Below are positions 37,967 to 48,278 of a stretch of 64,000 nt of DNA, piece by piece. The stretch is from NCBI GenBank assembly GCA_027694045.1, contig JAQEWB010000003.1, positions 369,736-433,735 of the forward strand. Direction: 5' to 3'. Source of the DNA: Bacillaceae bacterium OF18-1A. Its GTDB lineage: Bacteria > Bacillota > Bacilli > Bacillales > Bacillaceae_G. The notes beneath the pieces are model-generated. The model was given only the letters and a program-made list of their open reading frames with translations. It was not told the DNA's origin and searched no databases. The position numbers were made by a program, and so were the translations under genes. Positions within the stretch are counted from its first letter, which is position 1; every line of letters starts with the position of its first letter.

Positions 37967-39936
37967 GATTGTGTGCCTCCCTGTAAATAGTCATCAATAA
38001 CAAATTGAAGCTTCTCCTCAGCCTCATCTACTGTAACATTTTTCATTTGTGTGGCTGCATTCGTTAAATGCCCGCCACCTCCTAAATTCTCCATAATTAG
38101 CTGCACGTTTACTTCACCTAAAGACCTGCTGCTAATTCCAATGAAATTCTCCCCGCGTTTCGCAATAACAAAGGATGCAATAATGCCTGTCATTGTTAAT
38201 AGCGTGTCAGCCGATTGGGCGATAAGTACTTGATCATAGTAATCATCACTATTCACTTTTGCAATCGCAATTCCATTTTTATAAATGTACGCATTTTTTA
38301 TAGCTTTTGCAACCCGTAGATACTGACCCATATCTTCTTTTAACAATTCTTGCACGAGTACGGTATCCGCACCATGTGAACGTAAATAAGAAGCTGCATC
38401 AAACGTACGAGCACCCGTCCGGAATGTAAAACTTTTCGTATCGACAATAATACCAGCTAGCAATGCTGTCGCTTCTAACATTGTCATCTTCAAACTTTTC
38501 GGTTGATACTCAAGTAACTCTGTAACAAGTTCTGCCGTTGAAGAAGCATATGGTTCCATATAAACAAGCAATGGATCTTCAATAAAATCTTCTCCGCGGC
38601 GATGATGGTCGATAACAACTACATTTTCAATTTTATGTAACAGCTTTTCTTCCATCACCATGGAAGGCTTATGCGTATCAACAACAACAAGTAAGGAATC
38701 ATCATTTGCAAATTCCATCGCTTGTGCTGGGGTAATAAAGTGAGACCATAATTCTTCATTTTGTTTCACTTTATCCATCAAACGCTTAATCCCTTTGTCG
38801 GAATCATTTTCGTCTAACACAATATACCCTTTGCGTTCGTTTAACTGTGCTACCTTTAAAATTCCAATCGCAGCACCAATCGCATCCATATCAGGGGCCC
38901 TATGTCCCATTATAATGACATTACTGCTTTCTAATACTAAATCCTTTAATGCATGCGAAATAACTCTAGCACGTACACGAGTACGTTTTTCAACCGGGTT
39001 TGTCTTACCACCATAAAATTTAACTTTACCTGTCGCTTGCTTAATAGCTACTTGATCTCCCCCACGCCCAAGCGCAAGGTCTAAACCAGATTGGGCCATT
39101 GCTCCAAGCTCCGATAAAGGTAAATCACCTGATCCAACACCTACACTTAATGTAAGAGGTATATTCCTTTTAGATGTTTCTTCACGTACCTGATCTAAAA
39201 TACTAAATTTACCTTTCTCCATCTGAGCTAAAATACTTTCATTTAATACAACGAAGAATCTTTCTGAAGATGCACGTTTTAAGTATGCACCATACTTAAG
39301 GGCCCACTCATTTAATCGTGATGTCACAAGGCTTGTTATATTTGTACGTAATTGATCATCTAATCCTTGTGTGACCTCATCATAATTATCTAAATAAATT
39401 ACAGCCAAAACAGTACGTTGATCCTCATACATCTTTTCGATTTCTGTTTGTTCCGTTACATCAAAGAAATAAATTAACTTTTCCTCTTTTCTCACAAAAA
39501 CACGAAACTTTCGATTGTTTAAGGAGACTATATCATCGGAGGTTTCACCTTTAATAAAAAGAAGTAAGGTCTCTGATACATCGTAAAGATGCCATCCGGC
39601 TAATGCATGCTGCCCTAAACATGAAGATAAATAAGGATTAGCCCAGTCGATTCCATATTCCTTATTGTATAACAAAATACCAATTGGCATTTGGTTAAAT
39701 GCCTCATTACTCACTTTCTTTACCCTTGTAATCATATCTGTCGTATGCTTTTCGAAGTTCCTTTGAAATGTAAGTTCAAATCGTACAACCAAAAAGAGAA
39801 CGATACAAAAAATAACAAAGGCCACCATTCCCATCATTAAATGGAAATAACAAAGAATAGAAATTAGCACAAACACAAAAAATGCCAAGACATAAACAGG
39901 ATATAAAAACCACTGTTTCTTATAAAATTCAGGCAT
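37963..39936 (-). CDS. gdpP: c-di-AMP phosphodiesterase GdpP (YybT)
   Basis: 657 aa. Two N-terminal membrane helices, a degenerate PAS, a degenerate GGDEF domain (about 175-300), then a DHH/DHHA1 phosphodiesterase with [29 protein letters not shown] and [12 protein letters not shown]. Breaks c-di-AMP to pApA and so sets cell-wall stress, K+ balance and beta-lactam tolerance. Upstream of rplI and dnaB in one transcript. Confidence 0.96.
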   Translation of the reverse strand: MPEFYKKQWFLYPVYVLAFFVFVLISILCYFHLMMGMVAFVIFCIVLFLVVRFELTFQRNFEKHTTDMITRVKKVSNEAFNQMPIGILLYNKEYGIDWANPYLSSCLGQHALAGWHLYDVSETLLLFIKGETSDDIVSLNNRKFRVFVRKEEKLIYFFDVTEQTEIEKMYEDQRTVLAVIYLDNYDEVTQGLDDQLRTNITSLVTSRLNEWALKYGAYLKRASSERFFVVLNESILAQMEKGKFSILDQVREETSKRNIPLTLSVGVGSGDLPLSELGAMAQSGLDLALGRGGDQVAIKQATGKVKFYGGKTNPVEKRTRVRARVISHALKDLVLESSNVIIMGHRAPDMDAIGAAIGILKVAQLNERKGYIVLDENDSDKGIKRLMDKVKQNEELWSHFITPAQAMEFANDDSLLVVVDTHKPSMVMEEKLLHKIENVVVIDHHRRGEDFIEDPLLVYMEPYASSTAELVTELLEYQPKSLKMTMLEATALLAGIIVDTKSFTFRTGARTFDAASYLRSHGADTVLVQELLKEDMGQYLRVAKAIKNAYIYKNGIAIAKVNSDDYYDQVLIAQSADTLLTMTGIIASFVIAKRGENFIGISSRSLGEVNVQLIMENLGGGGHLTNAATQMKNVTVDEAEEKLQFVIDDYLQGGTQS

Positions 39937-40018
39937 GTATACAACTCCTATAAAGTAAAACTAACTCAACTTCTAGTCAGTTAAACAGATTAAACAACTT
40001 AAAATAGCATACGCAATA

Positions 40019-40963
40019 CTATTTTATCCCTCCTATTTTAGAACGCAAGGAGATCCCTAAATCAATTATACCTAAGATTGTCACAAGAGGAAACAACGCA
40101 GGAATAAACATACATGCAATAAAGCTTATAATAGGAACCCCTTTAGTAAAACCTTTTCTATGCGCCAGGAAGGAAATGAATGTCAAACCTTGCAGTACGA
40201 GCAACAGGGCAAATATAGCATATAGATTCGAAAATACCATATATAAATATGATGTTTGTTCTACTTTTATAAAAGTTGCTAACAAAATAAATACAACGTA
40301 ATACCAAATAATACTCTTTGGTAGTTGTATATCTTTAAATTTAGGCCAAGGTACAATATCATACTTTAATTTTTTCAAAACATTTCCTGATATTATCACT
40401 GTAATCCAAGAAAACATTACTGAAACCATCACAAGTAAACTTGGGAATAATGTTTGTAACACATCATTAAATTGCTCAAATAACTCTTTTTGTTCTTTAC
40501 TAATCGGCATACCTGCGGCGTTTATTATTTTCTCGCTTTGTACAAGGCTTTCACTAAACATATTTTGCAGTTGCTTAATTAAATCTATGTTAAAAAACTT
40601 TATACTCACGACATAAATGAGTACCATCCCAATTAAATATGCAAGCGTCCCAGCCATCAATATCTCTATTTGTTTTTTTCCCTCTTTATACATGTATCCT
40701 AATGCAATACCTATCAATCCAAACATAAACGTCTTTATCAGACTAATCGGCTGACTCACAATAACTGTCAGAAAAAGTGCCGCCACAAAAATAGAGAGCA
40801 CATTAGATAATTTATGTCTCATTGCCAATAATATAAATGGTAACGGCAACATAAATATTGCAACTATACCTAGAATTGGAACATACATAGATATAAGCAG
40901 CAAAATTACATATACAGCTAACAATGCCGCACCTTCAGTAATAAACTTTGTTTGTTTCATCAT
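40019..40963 (-). CDS. yybS: YybS, DUF2232 membrane protein
   Basis: 314 aa, about eight hydrophobic helices; the Firmicutes YybS/DUF2232 family, S-component-like, always beside gdpP-rplI. Function unknown; the fold suggests a transporter substrate-binding membrane subunit. Two adjacent ATG codons; start placed at 40963. Confidence 0.88.
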   Translation of the reverse strand: MMKQTKFITEGAALLAVYVILLLISMYVPILGIVAIFMLPLPFILLAMRHKLSNVLSIFVAALFLTVIVSQPISLIKTFMFGLIGIALGYMYKEGKKQIEILMAGTLAYLIGMVLIYVVSIKFFNIDLIKQLQNMFSESLVQSEKIINAAGMPISKEQKELFEQFNDVLQTLFPSLLVMVSVMFSWITVIISGNVLKKLKYDIVPWPKFKDIQLPKSIIWYYVVFILLATFIKVEQTSYLYMVFSNLYAIFALLLVLQGLTFISFLAHRKGFTKGVPIISFIACMFIPALFPLVTILGIIDLGISLRSKIGGIK

Positions 40964-40996
40964 TTAACCTCTCTTTCAAAAAAGAAAAGCATAGCA

Positions 40997-41031
40997 AAAT
41001 GCACAGTAGAGTCCGACTCTACTGTGCATTT
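40997..41031 (-). terminator. Terminator of rpsF-ssb-rpsR operon
   Basis: AAATGCACAGTAGAGT/ACTCTACTGTGCATTT perfect 16-bp stem, 3-nt loop; TTTTG on the minus strand. Confidence 0.92.
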
Positions 41032-41040
41032 CATACGCTA

Positions 41041-41274
41041 TTATTCACCAACATATGGTAAAAGTGCCATTTGACGAGCACGTTTAATTGCAACTGTAAG
41101 TTTGCGTTGGTATTTTGCGCTTGTTCCTGTTACACGACGAGGTAAAATTTTACCACGCTCAGAAACGAAACGTTTTAATAAATCAACATCTTTATAATCG
41201 ATGCGAGTGATGCCGTTAGCTGTGAAGAAACACACCTTACGACGTTTCGCACGTCCACCTTTGCGTCCTGCCAT
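41041..41274 (-). CDS. rpsR: 30S ribosomal protein S18
   Basis: 77 aa. [65 protein letters not shown] is the full S18 sequence. Binds S6 on the platform of the 30S subunit. Last gene of rpsF-ssb-rpsR. Confidence 0.98.
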
Positions 41275-41319
41275 GTCTATTTCCCTCCATTCTTTGTTAA
41301 AACTAACAAATTTACTGTA

Positions 41320-41829
41320 TTAGAACGGTAAATCGTCGTCGGAAATGTCGATCGGTTGACCTACATTTGAAAATGGATCGTCATTCTTCGTAAATCCAGA
41401 GTTACCTTGGTTACCTGAATTACTAGATTGACCAAATGGGTTAGAGCCTTGGTTACCGAAACCAGCTCCTGATGGTTGCTGATTGAATGAACCACGTTGC
41501 TCCCCACCGCCATTACGCGGCTCTAAAAATTGTACGCTCTCCGCAAGAACTTCTGTTACGTATACACGTTTACCATCTTGTCCCTCGTAATTACGAGTTT
41601 GAAGACGTCCATCTACGCCTGCTAGGCTACCTTTTTTCAAATAATTTGCTACGTTTTCTGCTTGTTTACGCCATATTACACAATTAATAAAGTCAGCTTC
41701 ACGCTCACCTTGTTGATTCGCAAATGCGCGATTCACAGCTAACGTAAAAGTAGCTACTGCAACACCATTGGGCGTGTAACGTAGGTCAGGGTCCTTAGTT
41801 AAACGACCAACGAGGATAACACGATTCAT
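41320..41829 (-). CDS. ssb: Single-stranded DNA-binding protein Ssb
   Basis: 169 aa. OB-fold ([22 protein letters not shown] ... [21 protein letters not shown]), Gly/Asn/Gln-rich linker and acidic tip DISDDDLPF that recruits partners. ATG 41829 used; the TTG just before it has better spacing from GGGAG and would add one Met. Between rpsF and rpsR in the usual operon. Confidence 0.97.
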   Translation of the reverse strand: MNRVILVGRLTKDPDLRYTPNGVAVATFTLAVNRAFANQQGEREADFINCVIWRKQAENVANYLKKGSLAGVDGRLQTRNYEGQDGKRVYVTEVLAESVQFLEPRNGGGEQRGSFNQQPSGAGFGNQGSNPFGQSSNSGNQGNSGFTKNDDPFSNVGQPIDISDDDLPF

Positions 41830-41858
41830 CAATCGAACCACTCTCCCTTATATATCAA

Positions 41859-42149
41859 TTATTTTTCTTCTTCTTTAACAACGATATGACGAAGGATGTC
41901 TTCGTTGATCTTAGCTAAACGGTCGAATTCGTTAATCGCTTCTGCGTTAGAGTTCACGTTTAAGATCATGTAGAAACCTTCACGTAAGTCGTTGATTTCG
42001 TAAGCTAAACGACGCTTACCCCACTCTTTCGTGTTAATGATTTCTGCACCATTGTTTGTTAAAACACCTGCAAAACGTTCAACTAAAGCTTTTTGAGCTT
42101 CTTCTTCAACGCCAGGACGAATGATGTACATAATTTCGTACTTTCTCAT
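41859..42149 (-). CDS. rpsF: 30S ribosomal protein S6
   Basis: 96 aa from ATG 42149 with AGGAGG 10 nt upstream ([26 protein letters not shown]). Binds the 30S platform with S18. A longer frame would begin inside the structured leader and is rejected. First gene of the operon; the leader forms the S6:S18 binding structure. Confidence 0.98.
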   Translation of the reverse strand: MRKYEIMYIIRPGVEEEAQKALVERFAGVLTNNGAEIINTKEWGKRRLAYEINDLREGFYMILNVNSNAEAINEFDRLAKINEDILRHIVVKEEEK

Positions 42150-42160
42150 TACACTTTCAC

Positions 42161-42197
42161 CTCCTTTTGGTCTAAACGGCCCATAATGGGCAAGGAG
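42161..42197 (-). promoter_or_regulatory. S6:S18 autoregulatory leader motif
   Basis: In the minus-strand RNA, CTCCTT (42197-42192) pairs with AAGGAG of the ribosome site (42166-42161); inside it GCCC-ATTAT-GGGC (42191-42179) forms the second stem, with CCG (42179-42177) at its 3' side. This matches the known S6:S18 leader layout, in which the protein pair binds the CCG bulge and blocks translation. Confidence 0.7.
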
Positions 42198-42230
42198 CAA
42201 TTAATTTATAGTAATTACTCACGAGTTTAG

Positions 42231-42259
42231 ATTATATCATAGTAAGTTATATGAATCAA
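42231..42259 (-). promoter_or_regulatory. Sigma-A promoter of rpsF operon
   Basis: Minus strand TTGATT (42259-42254), 17-nt spacer, TATAAT (42236-42231). Confidence 0.75.
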
Positions 42260-42276
42260 CTCACCAATACATAAAA

Positions 42277-42309
42277 AACTTGGCAAACACATAATATATT
42301 TGCCAAGTT
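42277..42309 (-). terminator. Terminator of ychF
   Basis: AACTTGGCAAA/TTTGCCAAGTT, T-tract on the minus strand (TTTTTTAT). Confidence 0.9.
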
Positions 42310-42340
42310 CATATCTTTATTTTTCCTAGGAAATATTAAA

Positions 42341-43441
42341 TTAAACGTTAAAGCGGAAGTGCATAACATCTCCGTCTTTTACAATATACTCTTTTCCTTC
42401 TAAACGTACTTTTCCAGCTTCTTTTGCAGCTGTCATAGAACCGTTTGTCACTAAGTCATCGTAAGAAACTGTTTCTGCACGAATAAATCCACGCTCAAAG
42501 TCTGTATGAATAACACCAGCACATTGAGGTGCCTTCATACCTTGCTTAAATGTCCATGCACGTACTTCTTGCACGCCAGCTGTGAAGTACGTAGCAAGTC
42601 CTAATAAGTCATATGCAGCACGAATTAGTTGATCTAAACCAGATTCTTCAATACCTAATTCTTCAAGGAATACTTTTTTCTCTTCCTCATCTAATTCAGC
42701 AATTTCTGATTCGATTTTTGCACATACAACAATTACTTGAGAATTTTCATTTGCAGCAAATTCTTTTACCATTTGTACATATTTATTTTCAGAAGGATCG
42801 ATAACATCGTCTTCACTTACGTTTGCTACGTATAACATTTCTTTCGTTGTAAGTAAGTGAAGGCCTTTAACAATCTTCATCTGCTCTTCTGTAAATTCAA
42901 CAGTACGAGCCGGTTTTCCCTCTTCAAATGCTTCTTTTAAACGCGCTAAAATTTCATGCTCATATACTGCGTCTTTGTCTTTTTGTCTTGCTAATTTCGC
43001 AACACGTTCGATTCGTTTATCAACTGACTCTAAATCTGCTAAAATTAGCTCTAAATTGATTGTTTCAATATCATCAATTGGATCTACTTTTCCTGAAACG
43101 TGTGTAATATTTTCATCTTCAAAACAACGAACAACTTGACAAATCGCATCTACTTGGCGAATGTGCGATAAGAATTTATTTCCTAATCCTTCACCTTTAC
43201 TAGCACCTTTTACGATACCTGCGATATCAGTAAACTCAAATACAGTCGGAACAGTTTTTTTCGGTTCTACTAATTCCGTTAATTTATTTAAACGTTCATC
43301 TGGTACTTCTACAATTCCTACGTTTGGATCAATTGTACAGAATGGATAGTTCGCAGATTCTGCTCCTGCCTGTGTAATCGCATTAAATAAAGTGGACTTC
43401 CCTACGTTAGGTAATCCAACAATCCCAGCCGTTAATCCCAT
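42341..43441 (-). CDS. ychF: Ribosome-associated GTPase/ATPase YchF
   Basis: 366 aa. G1 GLPNVGKSTLFNAIT, G3 DIAGIVKGASKGEGLG, the NxxE-type G4 replacement of the Obg-YchF branch that prefers ATP, and a C-terminal TGS domain (KAPQCAGVIHTDFERGFIRAE). Start ATG 43441 with AGGAG 8 nt upstream. Redox and stress related in bacteria. Confidence 0.96.
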   Translation of the reverse strand: MGLTAGIVGLPNVGKSTLFNAITQAGAESANYPFCTIDPNVGIVEVPDERLNKLTELVEPKKTVPTVFEFTDIAGIVKGASKGEGLGNKFLSHIRQVDAICQVVRCFEDENITHVSGKVDPIDDIETINLELILADLESVDKRIERVAKLARQKDKDAVYEHEILARLKEAFEEGKPARTVEFTEEQMKIVKGLHLLTTKEMLYVANVSEDDVIDPSENKYVQMVKEFAANENSQVIVVCAKIESEIAELDEEEKKVFLEELGIEESGLDQLIRAAYDLLGLATYFTAGVQEVRAWTFKQGMKAPQCAGVIHTDFERGFIRAETVSYDDLVTNGSMTAAKEAGKVRLEGKEYIVKDGDVMHFRFNV

Positions 43442-43519
43442 ATTTTTCACTCCTATGTCTCAATCTTTCATCATTATAGATAGTAACGAAAAAAATGACA
43501 AGTTTCCTCCAAACGAAAA

Positions 43520-43552
43520 AAAGTAACAGTCACCTACTGCAACTGTTACTTT
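43520..43552 (-). terminator. Terminator of mscS-DUF951 transcript
   Basis: AAAGTAACAGT/ACTGTTACTTT with 11-nt loop and T-run on the minus strand. Confidence 0.88.
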
Positions 43553-43556
43553 CTCT

Positions 43557-43754
43557 CTATTCTTCATGCTTCACAAGTATTTTTTTTACCTTACGATCAA
43601 ACTCTCTTCGAGGAATCATTACCGAATGGTCACACCCCTCGCACTTAATGCGGATATCCATTCCCATACGAATAATCTTCCAACGATTCTCACCACATGG
43701 GTGGGCTTTTTTCATTTCCACAACATCGTACAAGTTATATTGCTTTTGCTCCAC
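43557..43754 (-). CDS. DUF951 protein (YyzM-like)
   Basis: 65 aa. Small basic protein with CGENRW and CEGCDHSVMIPR, i.e. the DUF951 family, always between mscS and ychF in bacilli. A possible metal site is formed by the three Cys and His. Unknown function. Lies 20 nt after mscS and shares its terminator. Confidence 0.88.
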   Translation of the reverse strand: MEQKQYNLYDVVEMKKAHPCGENRWKIIRMGMDIRIKCEGCDHSVMIPRREFDRKVKKILVKHEE

Positions 43755-43774
43755 TCTCCAAACTCCTCTCTATA

Positions 43775-44632
43775 CTAAATTGCTTTTCCACTAACCAGTT
43801 CTTCACGATTATATAAAACCATACGTGGATATGGAATTTCAATTCCATGTAAATCAAGACGATTTTTAATTTCTTTACGAAGTGCTCTTGCAATAACTGC
43901 ATGTTGCATTGGCTCTACTTCAGCAATAACACGTAATATAACCTCTGAAGCAGCTAATGTTTGTACACCTAATAATTGAGGTTTTGTTACCATTTGTTCA
44001 TACTGTGCAGGTAATTCCTCTAATAAATCTTCAATTACTTGCTCTGCTTTCGCTATGTCAGCCTCATACGAAATAGATACATCAACAAATGCCACACTAT
44101 TACTCACTGAGAAGTTCGTAACTTGAACAATGCTTCCATTTGGTAAAGTATGAATTTCGCCTGTCCAACTCTTTATTTTTGTCGTACGAAGTCCAATTTC
44201 TAAAACGACTCCTTCAAATTGGCCAATTCTAACATAGTCGCCAACTGAAAACTGGTCTTCTAACAAGATAAATAATCCTGTAATGACATCTTTCACTAAA
44301 CTTTGAGCACCAAAGCCGACTGCCAAACCAATTACCCCAGCACCCGCTAATAAACCTGATGCATTAATATTGAACACACCTAAAATCGCAATTAGCATAA
44401 TGAACATAACAACGTACGCCACAATGTTTTCAAGTAACTTCGCTACTGTAACTGTACGACGTTCTGAAATTTGAATCGGTGATCGACTTCCCATACGAAA
44501 TGCATTTCGTACAATTGCCCTTGCAATTCGTACAATGATTGCACCAAGTATTAAAATAATAACTATTTTTAGTGATTTCACACCGATATTCGTCCAATCA
44601 ATGGACTCGAACCACCTCAAAGCTAAATCCAT
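43775..44632 (-). CDS. mscS: Small-conductance mechanosensitive channel (MscS family)
   Basis: 285 aa. Three membrane helices; the pore helix shows the Gly/Ala pattern NASGLLAGAGVIGLAVGFGAQSLVKDVITGLFILLEDQ, then the beta domain (IGQFEGVVLEIGLRTTKIKSWTGEIHTLPNGSI) and the alpha/beta C-terminal domain. Opens under membrane tension to release solutes. Start ATG 44632. Confidence 0.92.
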   Translation of the reverse strand: MDLALRWFESIDWTNIGVKSLKIVIILILGAIIVRIARAIVRNAFRMGSRSPIQISERRTVTVAKLLENIVAYVVMFIMLIAILGVFNINASGLLAGAGVIGLAVGFGAQSLVKDVITGLFILLEDQFSVGDYVRIGQFEGVVLEIGLRTTKIKSWTGEIHTLPNGSIVQVTNFSVSNSVAFVDVSISYEADIAKAEQVIEDLLEELPAQYEQMVTKPQLLGVQTLAASEVILRVIAEVEPMQHAVIARALRKEIKNRLDLHGIEIPYPRMVLYNREELVSGKAI

Positions 44633-44888
44633 GTACCTCTACCTCTCCATCAAAAATGTCTTTTTAGTTGTCCCTATTATTGTATCAGAAGTCTCTCTAA
44701 TTTCTGAAAAAAATTTATGACTTTCATTCCATTTCTTAACTTCCATATAGGTATAAAATGGAACGAATATATATATACTAGTACTATTATTTCTATTTTC
44801 ACACCTTGCAAACAGAACGCACTTATAGCTTTCTATTTTACTCACCGTATAACATAATTTGAAAATTTATTAAAAGGATGGGTGCTTC

Positions 44889-45485
44889 ATGAATATTGGA
44901 AGTTTTCGCTTACCTTTTTTTGAAAAAGAAACACAAAATGTTATGCACCAAGACGTAGAAGCCTCCGAGACAATCAGTAATTTTTTACTTTCCCATATTC
45001 CTATCAACACTAATATGCCACTCATTCTCGTTTGTATCGGGACAGATCGTTCCACAGGTGACGCACTTGGCCCATTAGTTGGAACGAAACTAGAACAAGT
45101 AGAAATCAAAAACTTCCAAGTATTCGGCACACTAGATGAACCGATACACGCACTAAATTTGGAAGAAAAAATTCAGAATATACAGAAAGATAATCCGACT
45201 TCATTTGTAATTGCGGTTGATGCATGTTTAGGAAAGTCTCAAAATATCGGTTCAATCACTACCGGAAAAGGGCCTAGCAAACCTGGTGCTGCCATGAATA
45301 AGAAATTGCCCGCAGTTGGCGACTTGCATATACACGGCATTGTCAATCTAAATGGTTTTATGGAATTTTTTGTTCTTCAAAATACAAGATTAAGTTTAGT
45401 CATGAAAATGGCTGATGTAATTGCACAAAGTATAAAAGAGACGGATCAAAAATTATCTGCATTAAAAAAAGCAAACCATCTATAA
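44889..45485 (+). CDS. yyaC: Sporulation protein YyaC (spore protease-like fold)
   Basis: 198 aa. VCIGTDRSTGDALGPLVGTKLEQ and AVDACLGKSQNIGSI match YyaC, related in fold to the germination protease GPR. Conserved beside spo0J in sporulating bacilli and expressed in the forespore, as I recall. AAAGGATGGG precedes ATG 44889. Convergent with spo0J. Confidence 0.92.
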   Translation: MNIGSFRLPFFEKETQNVMHQDVEASETISNFLLSHIPINTNMPLILVCIGTDRSTGDALGPLVGTKLEQVEIKNFQVFGTLDEPIHALNLEEKIQNIQKDNPTSFVIAVDACLGKSQNIGSITTGKGPSKPGAAMNKKLPAVGDLHIHGIVNLNGFMEFFVLQNTRLSLVMKMADVIAQSIKETDQKLSALKKANHL

Positions 45486-45507
45486 ATAATAAGATGGTTT
45501 GCTTTTT
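45466..45507. terminator. Bidirectional terminator between yyaC and spo0J
   Basis: AAAAAGCAAACCATCT/AGATGGTTTGCTTTTT perfect 16-bp stem, 10-nt loop. Confidence 0.92.
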
Positions 45508-46357
45508 AATGTTTCTGTGACAATAATTCTAAAATACGATTTAAATCTTCTTTATTAAAAAATTCAATTTCGATTTTACCTTTTTCTTTTTTCGTTTCTT
45601 TAATTTTTACATCCGTACCAAATTTTTCTCTCAAAAACGTTTCACGTTCTACAAAAAATATATTTCTCTCTTTTTTTACTTGATTTGTTTCACGTGAAAC
45701 GCGCTGATTAATATCTTGGACAATTTTTTCTAATTGACGAACATTTAATCCTTCTTTTTCAATTCGCTTCAATAAAGATTTCAATTGTTCTTCATCTTTT
45801 ATTGTGAGCAAAGTTCTACCATGAGCCATAGAAAGTTGGCCATTTGCAATCATATCTTGCACAAATGAAGGGAGGCTTAATAATCGAGTGTAATTTGCGA
45901 TATACGGTCTACTCTTACCGAGGCGTTTCGCTAATTGCTCTTGTGTTACATTTAGCTCATTCATTAACATCTGATATGCCATTGCCTCTTCCATAGGATT
46001 TAAATCTTCTCGTTGTAAATTTTCTAATAAAGCAAATTCCATCATTTGCTGCTCGTTTAGTTGCCTTACAACAGCAGGTACTTTTTCAAGTCCTGCCTCT
46101 TTAGCAGCACGATACCTTCTTTCACCTGCAACAATTTCATATCCCTTAATGCTCTTTCTAGCAATTAACGGTTGTAATATACCATGTTCCTTAATAGAAG
46201 CCGCTAATTCCTGAATGGCATCTTTACTAAAGTGCTTACGAGGTTGATATGGATTCGGTCTTAATTCAGTTACAAGAATCTCCTGAATTGTTTCCTCTTC
46301 TTTCACATCTAAATCTGGAAAAAACACATTGATTCCTCTTCCTAATCCTTTAGCCAC
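45506..46357 (-). CDS. spo0J: Chromosome partitioning protein ParB (Spo0J)
   Basis: 283 aa. N-terminal AKGLGRG Soj-activating segment, CTPase motifs ([39 protein letters not shown]), HTH ([22 protein letters not shown]) and C-terminal dimer domain. GTG 46357 gives the usual MAKGLG start; a TTG two codons earlier has better ribosome-site spacing. Overlaps the soj stop. Carries its own parS site at 45686-45701. Confidence 0.96.
   Translation of the reverse strand: MAKGLGRGINVFFPDLDVKEEETIQEILVTELRPNPYQPRKHFSKDAIQELAASIKEHGILQPLIARKSIKGYEIVAGERRYRAAKEAGLEKVPAVVRQLNEQQMMEFALLENLQREDLNPMEEAMAYQMLMNELNVTQEQLAKRLGKSRPYIANYTRLLSLPSFVQDMIANGQLSMAHGRTLLTIKDEEQLKSLLKRIEKEGLNVRQLEKIVQDINQRVSRETNQVKKERNIFFVERETFLREKFGTDVKIKETKKEKGKIEIEFFNKEDLNRILELLSQKH
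45686..45701. promoter_or_regulatory. parS centromere site
   Basis: TGTTTCACGTGAAACG matches the Bacillus parS consensus TGTTNCACGTGAAACA at all but the last base. It lies inside spo0J, as in B. subtilis. Confidence 0.93.
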
Positions 46358-47111
46358 CTGCAATCACTTCCTCTGCCAAATCTATATATACTTCTGCTCC
46401 TCTTGATTTAGCGTCATATTGCATAATTGGTTTTCCATGACTTGGTGCCTCACTTAAACGAACATTACGAGGAATAATTGAACGGTATACTTTATCTCTA
46501 AAATACTTCTTCACTTCATCTATAACTTGAATCCCTAAATTTGTACGGGCATCCAACATCGTTAGCAATACACCTTGAATTGCTAAATTTTTATTTAAAT
46601 GTTTTTGCACAAGTCGAACTGTATTTAACAGCTGACTTAATCCTTCTAATGCGTAATATTCACACTGAACAGGAATAATAACAGAATCTGCTGCTGTTAA
46701 TGCATTAATCGTTAATAAACCTAAGGATGGGGGACAGTCAATAATAATATAATCATATTCATCACGAACTGGCTGTAAAGCCCTTTGCAAACGTACTTCC
46801 CGGGAAATAGTTGGTACCAATTCAATTTCAGCCCCAGCCAATTGAATTGTAGCGGGTAGAACATCTAAGTTTTCAGTTGCGGTCTTGCGTATAACTCCTT
46901 GAACATCTGCATCTTCCACAAGAACGTTGTAAATACATTGATCTAATTCAGATTTTTCAATTCCCACACCCGTCGTTGCATTCCCTTGAGCATCAATGTC
47001 TACGAGAAGGACTTTCTTTCCTACTTGTGCCAATCCAGCCCCTAAATTAACAGATGTTGTTGTTTTTCCAACACCGCCTTTTTGATTAGCAATAGCAATG
47101 ATTTTTCCCAT
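46350..47111 (-). CDS. soj: Chromosome partitioning ATPase ParA (Soj)
   Basis: 253 aa. Deviant Walker [16 protein letters not shown], switch DIDAQGNAT and Walker [14 protein letters not shown]-dimer binds DNA and with Spo0J governs origin positioning and DnaA activity. Start ATG 47111 after GTAGGTG; six upstream codons excluded. Operon with spo0J. Confidence 0.97.
   Translation of the reverse strand: MGKIIAIANQKGGVGKTTTSVNLGAGLAQVGKKVLLVDIDAQGNATTGVGIEKSELDQCIYNVLVEDADVQGVIRKTATENLDVLPATIQLAGAEIELVPTISREVRLQRALQPVRDEYDYIIIDCPPSLGLLTINALTAADSVIIPVQCEYYALEGLSQLLNTVRLVQKHLNKNLAIQGVLLTMLDARTNLGIQVIDEVKKYFRDKVYRSIIPRNVRLSEAPSHGKPIMQYDAKSRGAEVYIDLAEEVIAGG
46795..46808. promoter_or_regulatory. Noc-binding-site-like sequence in soj
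   Basis: ACTTCCCGGGAAAT differs at one of 14 positions from the B. subtilis Noc site ATTTCCCGGGAAAT. Confidence 0.5.
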
Positions 47112-47261
47112 GATGTCACCTACTTTCAACCTTTCTATCTTATTCTAGTAGCAATTACGTTTATTGTAACATGAAATAAAAGTTTTTCTTTTACGTCCTT
47201 ATTAAACTTCAAAATTTATTTCTAAACTCCTTCTTCCGTTAACAAGAAAATATAGTAAAAA

Positions 47262-47286
47262 AGACCTCTCCAATAGGATAAGGTCT
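47262..47286 (-). terminator. Terminator of noc
   Basis: AGACCT/AGGTCT outer stem with inner TCC/GGA; TTTTTT follows on the minus strand. Confidence 0.75.
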
Positions 47287-47300
47287 CTAACACACTATTA

Positions 47301-48173
47301 TTATTTTTTCTTCGGAATTTTAATTGTAATTTGATAGTACTCATCAAACTCTTCTTCTTCAGAATTAACATTTAAACCACTATCAGCAACCATTTGTAAT
47401 GATTGCCTAATCGTATTCATTGCAATTCTCGTATCCCGACTTACCGCTTTTTGCTTTGCTTTACGCTTCGGCTTTACTTCTTCTAGCAGTTTTGCAATTC
47501 GTTCTTCTGTTTGCTTTACATTTAACTGTTTATCCACAATTTCCTGCAAAATCTTTAATTGTAATTCCTCATTTTTTAAAGGAATAAGAGCACGAGCATG
47601 ACGTTCTGTAATGCTTTTTTCTAATAATGCATTTTTTATTTCTTCAGGCAACTTTAACAATCGCAATTTATTTGCGATTGTGGATTGTCCTTTTCCAAGT
47701 CGTTGTGCCAATGCTTCTTGTGTTAAATTATGTAACTCAATTAGCTTTTGATATGCCACAGCTTCTTCGATTGCTGTTAATTCTTCACGTTGCAAGTTTT
47801 CAATTAGTGCTACAGAAGCCGTCTCTGTATCATTTAAGTTCTTTATAATCGCAGGAACCTTTTCCCATCCTAACTTAGTTGCTGCCCGAAAACGTCTTTC
47901 TCCAGCAATAATCTCGTATTTTTCATCCTCATATTGCCTCACAACAATCGGCTGAATAAGTCCGTGTGTACGGATCGTTAATGCTAGCTCTTCAATACGT
48001 GCATCATCAAAAACTGTTCGTGGTTGATAACGGTTAGGAGTGATGTTTACTATCGGAATTTCTTGTATTTCTTCATATACCTTTTTATCTATTTCTTCAT
48101 GGCTTTCGTCTTGTAATTCGAATTCGCTCTCTTTATCTCCAAAGCCAAATAAACGAGAAAACGTATTTTTCAT
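47301..48173 (-). CDS. noc: Nucleoid occlusion protein Noc (ParB paralogue)
   Basis: 290 aa. N-terminal amphipathic membrane-targeting peptide ([15 protein letters not shown]), CTPase fold ([39 protein letters not shown]), HTH ([23 protein letters not shown]). Binds Noc sites and blocks Z-ring assembly over the nucleoid. ATG 48173. Gene order noc-soj-spo0J as in B. subtilis. Confidence 0.95.
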   Translation of the reverse strand: MKNTFSRLFGFGDKESEFELQDESHEEIDKKVYEEIQEIPIVNITPNRYQPRTVFDDARIEELALTIRTHGLIQPIVVRQYEDEKYEIIAGERRFRAATKLGWEKVPAIIKNLNDTETASVALIENLQREELTAIEEAVAYQKLIELHNLTQEALAQRLGKGQSTIANKLRLLKLPEEIKNALLEKSITERHARALIPLKNEELQLKILQEIVDKQLNVKQTEERIAKLLEEVKPKRKAKQKAVSRDTRIAMNTIRQSLQMVADSGLNVNSEEEEFDEYYQITIKIPKKK

Positions 48174-48278
48174 ACATATTCCACCACCTTTTAGGCCTAT
48201 TGACTATTCTCCATAAAATGTTTCCTATGAAACATTTACGTTTTCATTTATATAATTTAATCTTACGTCTAATAAGAT

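Noticed and set aside
44845..44888. Forespore sigma-F promoter before yyaC (GTATA)
   Set aside because: A GTATA is present but no matching -10 at the right spacing.
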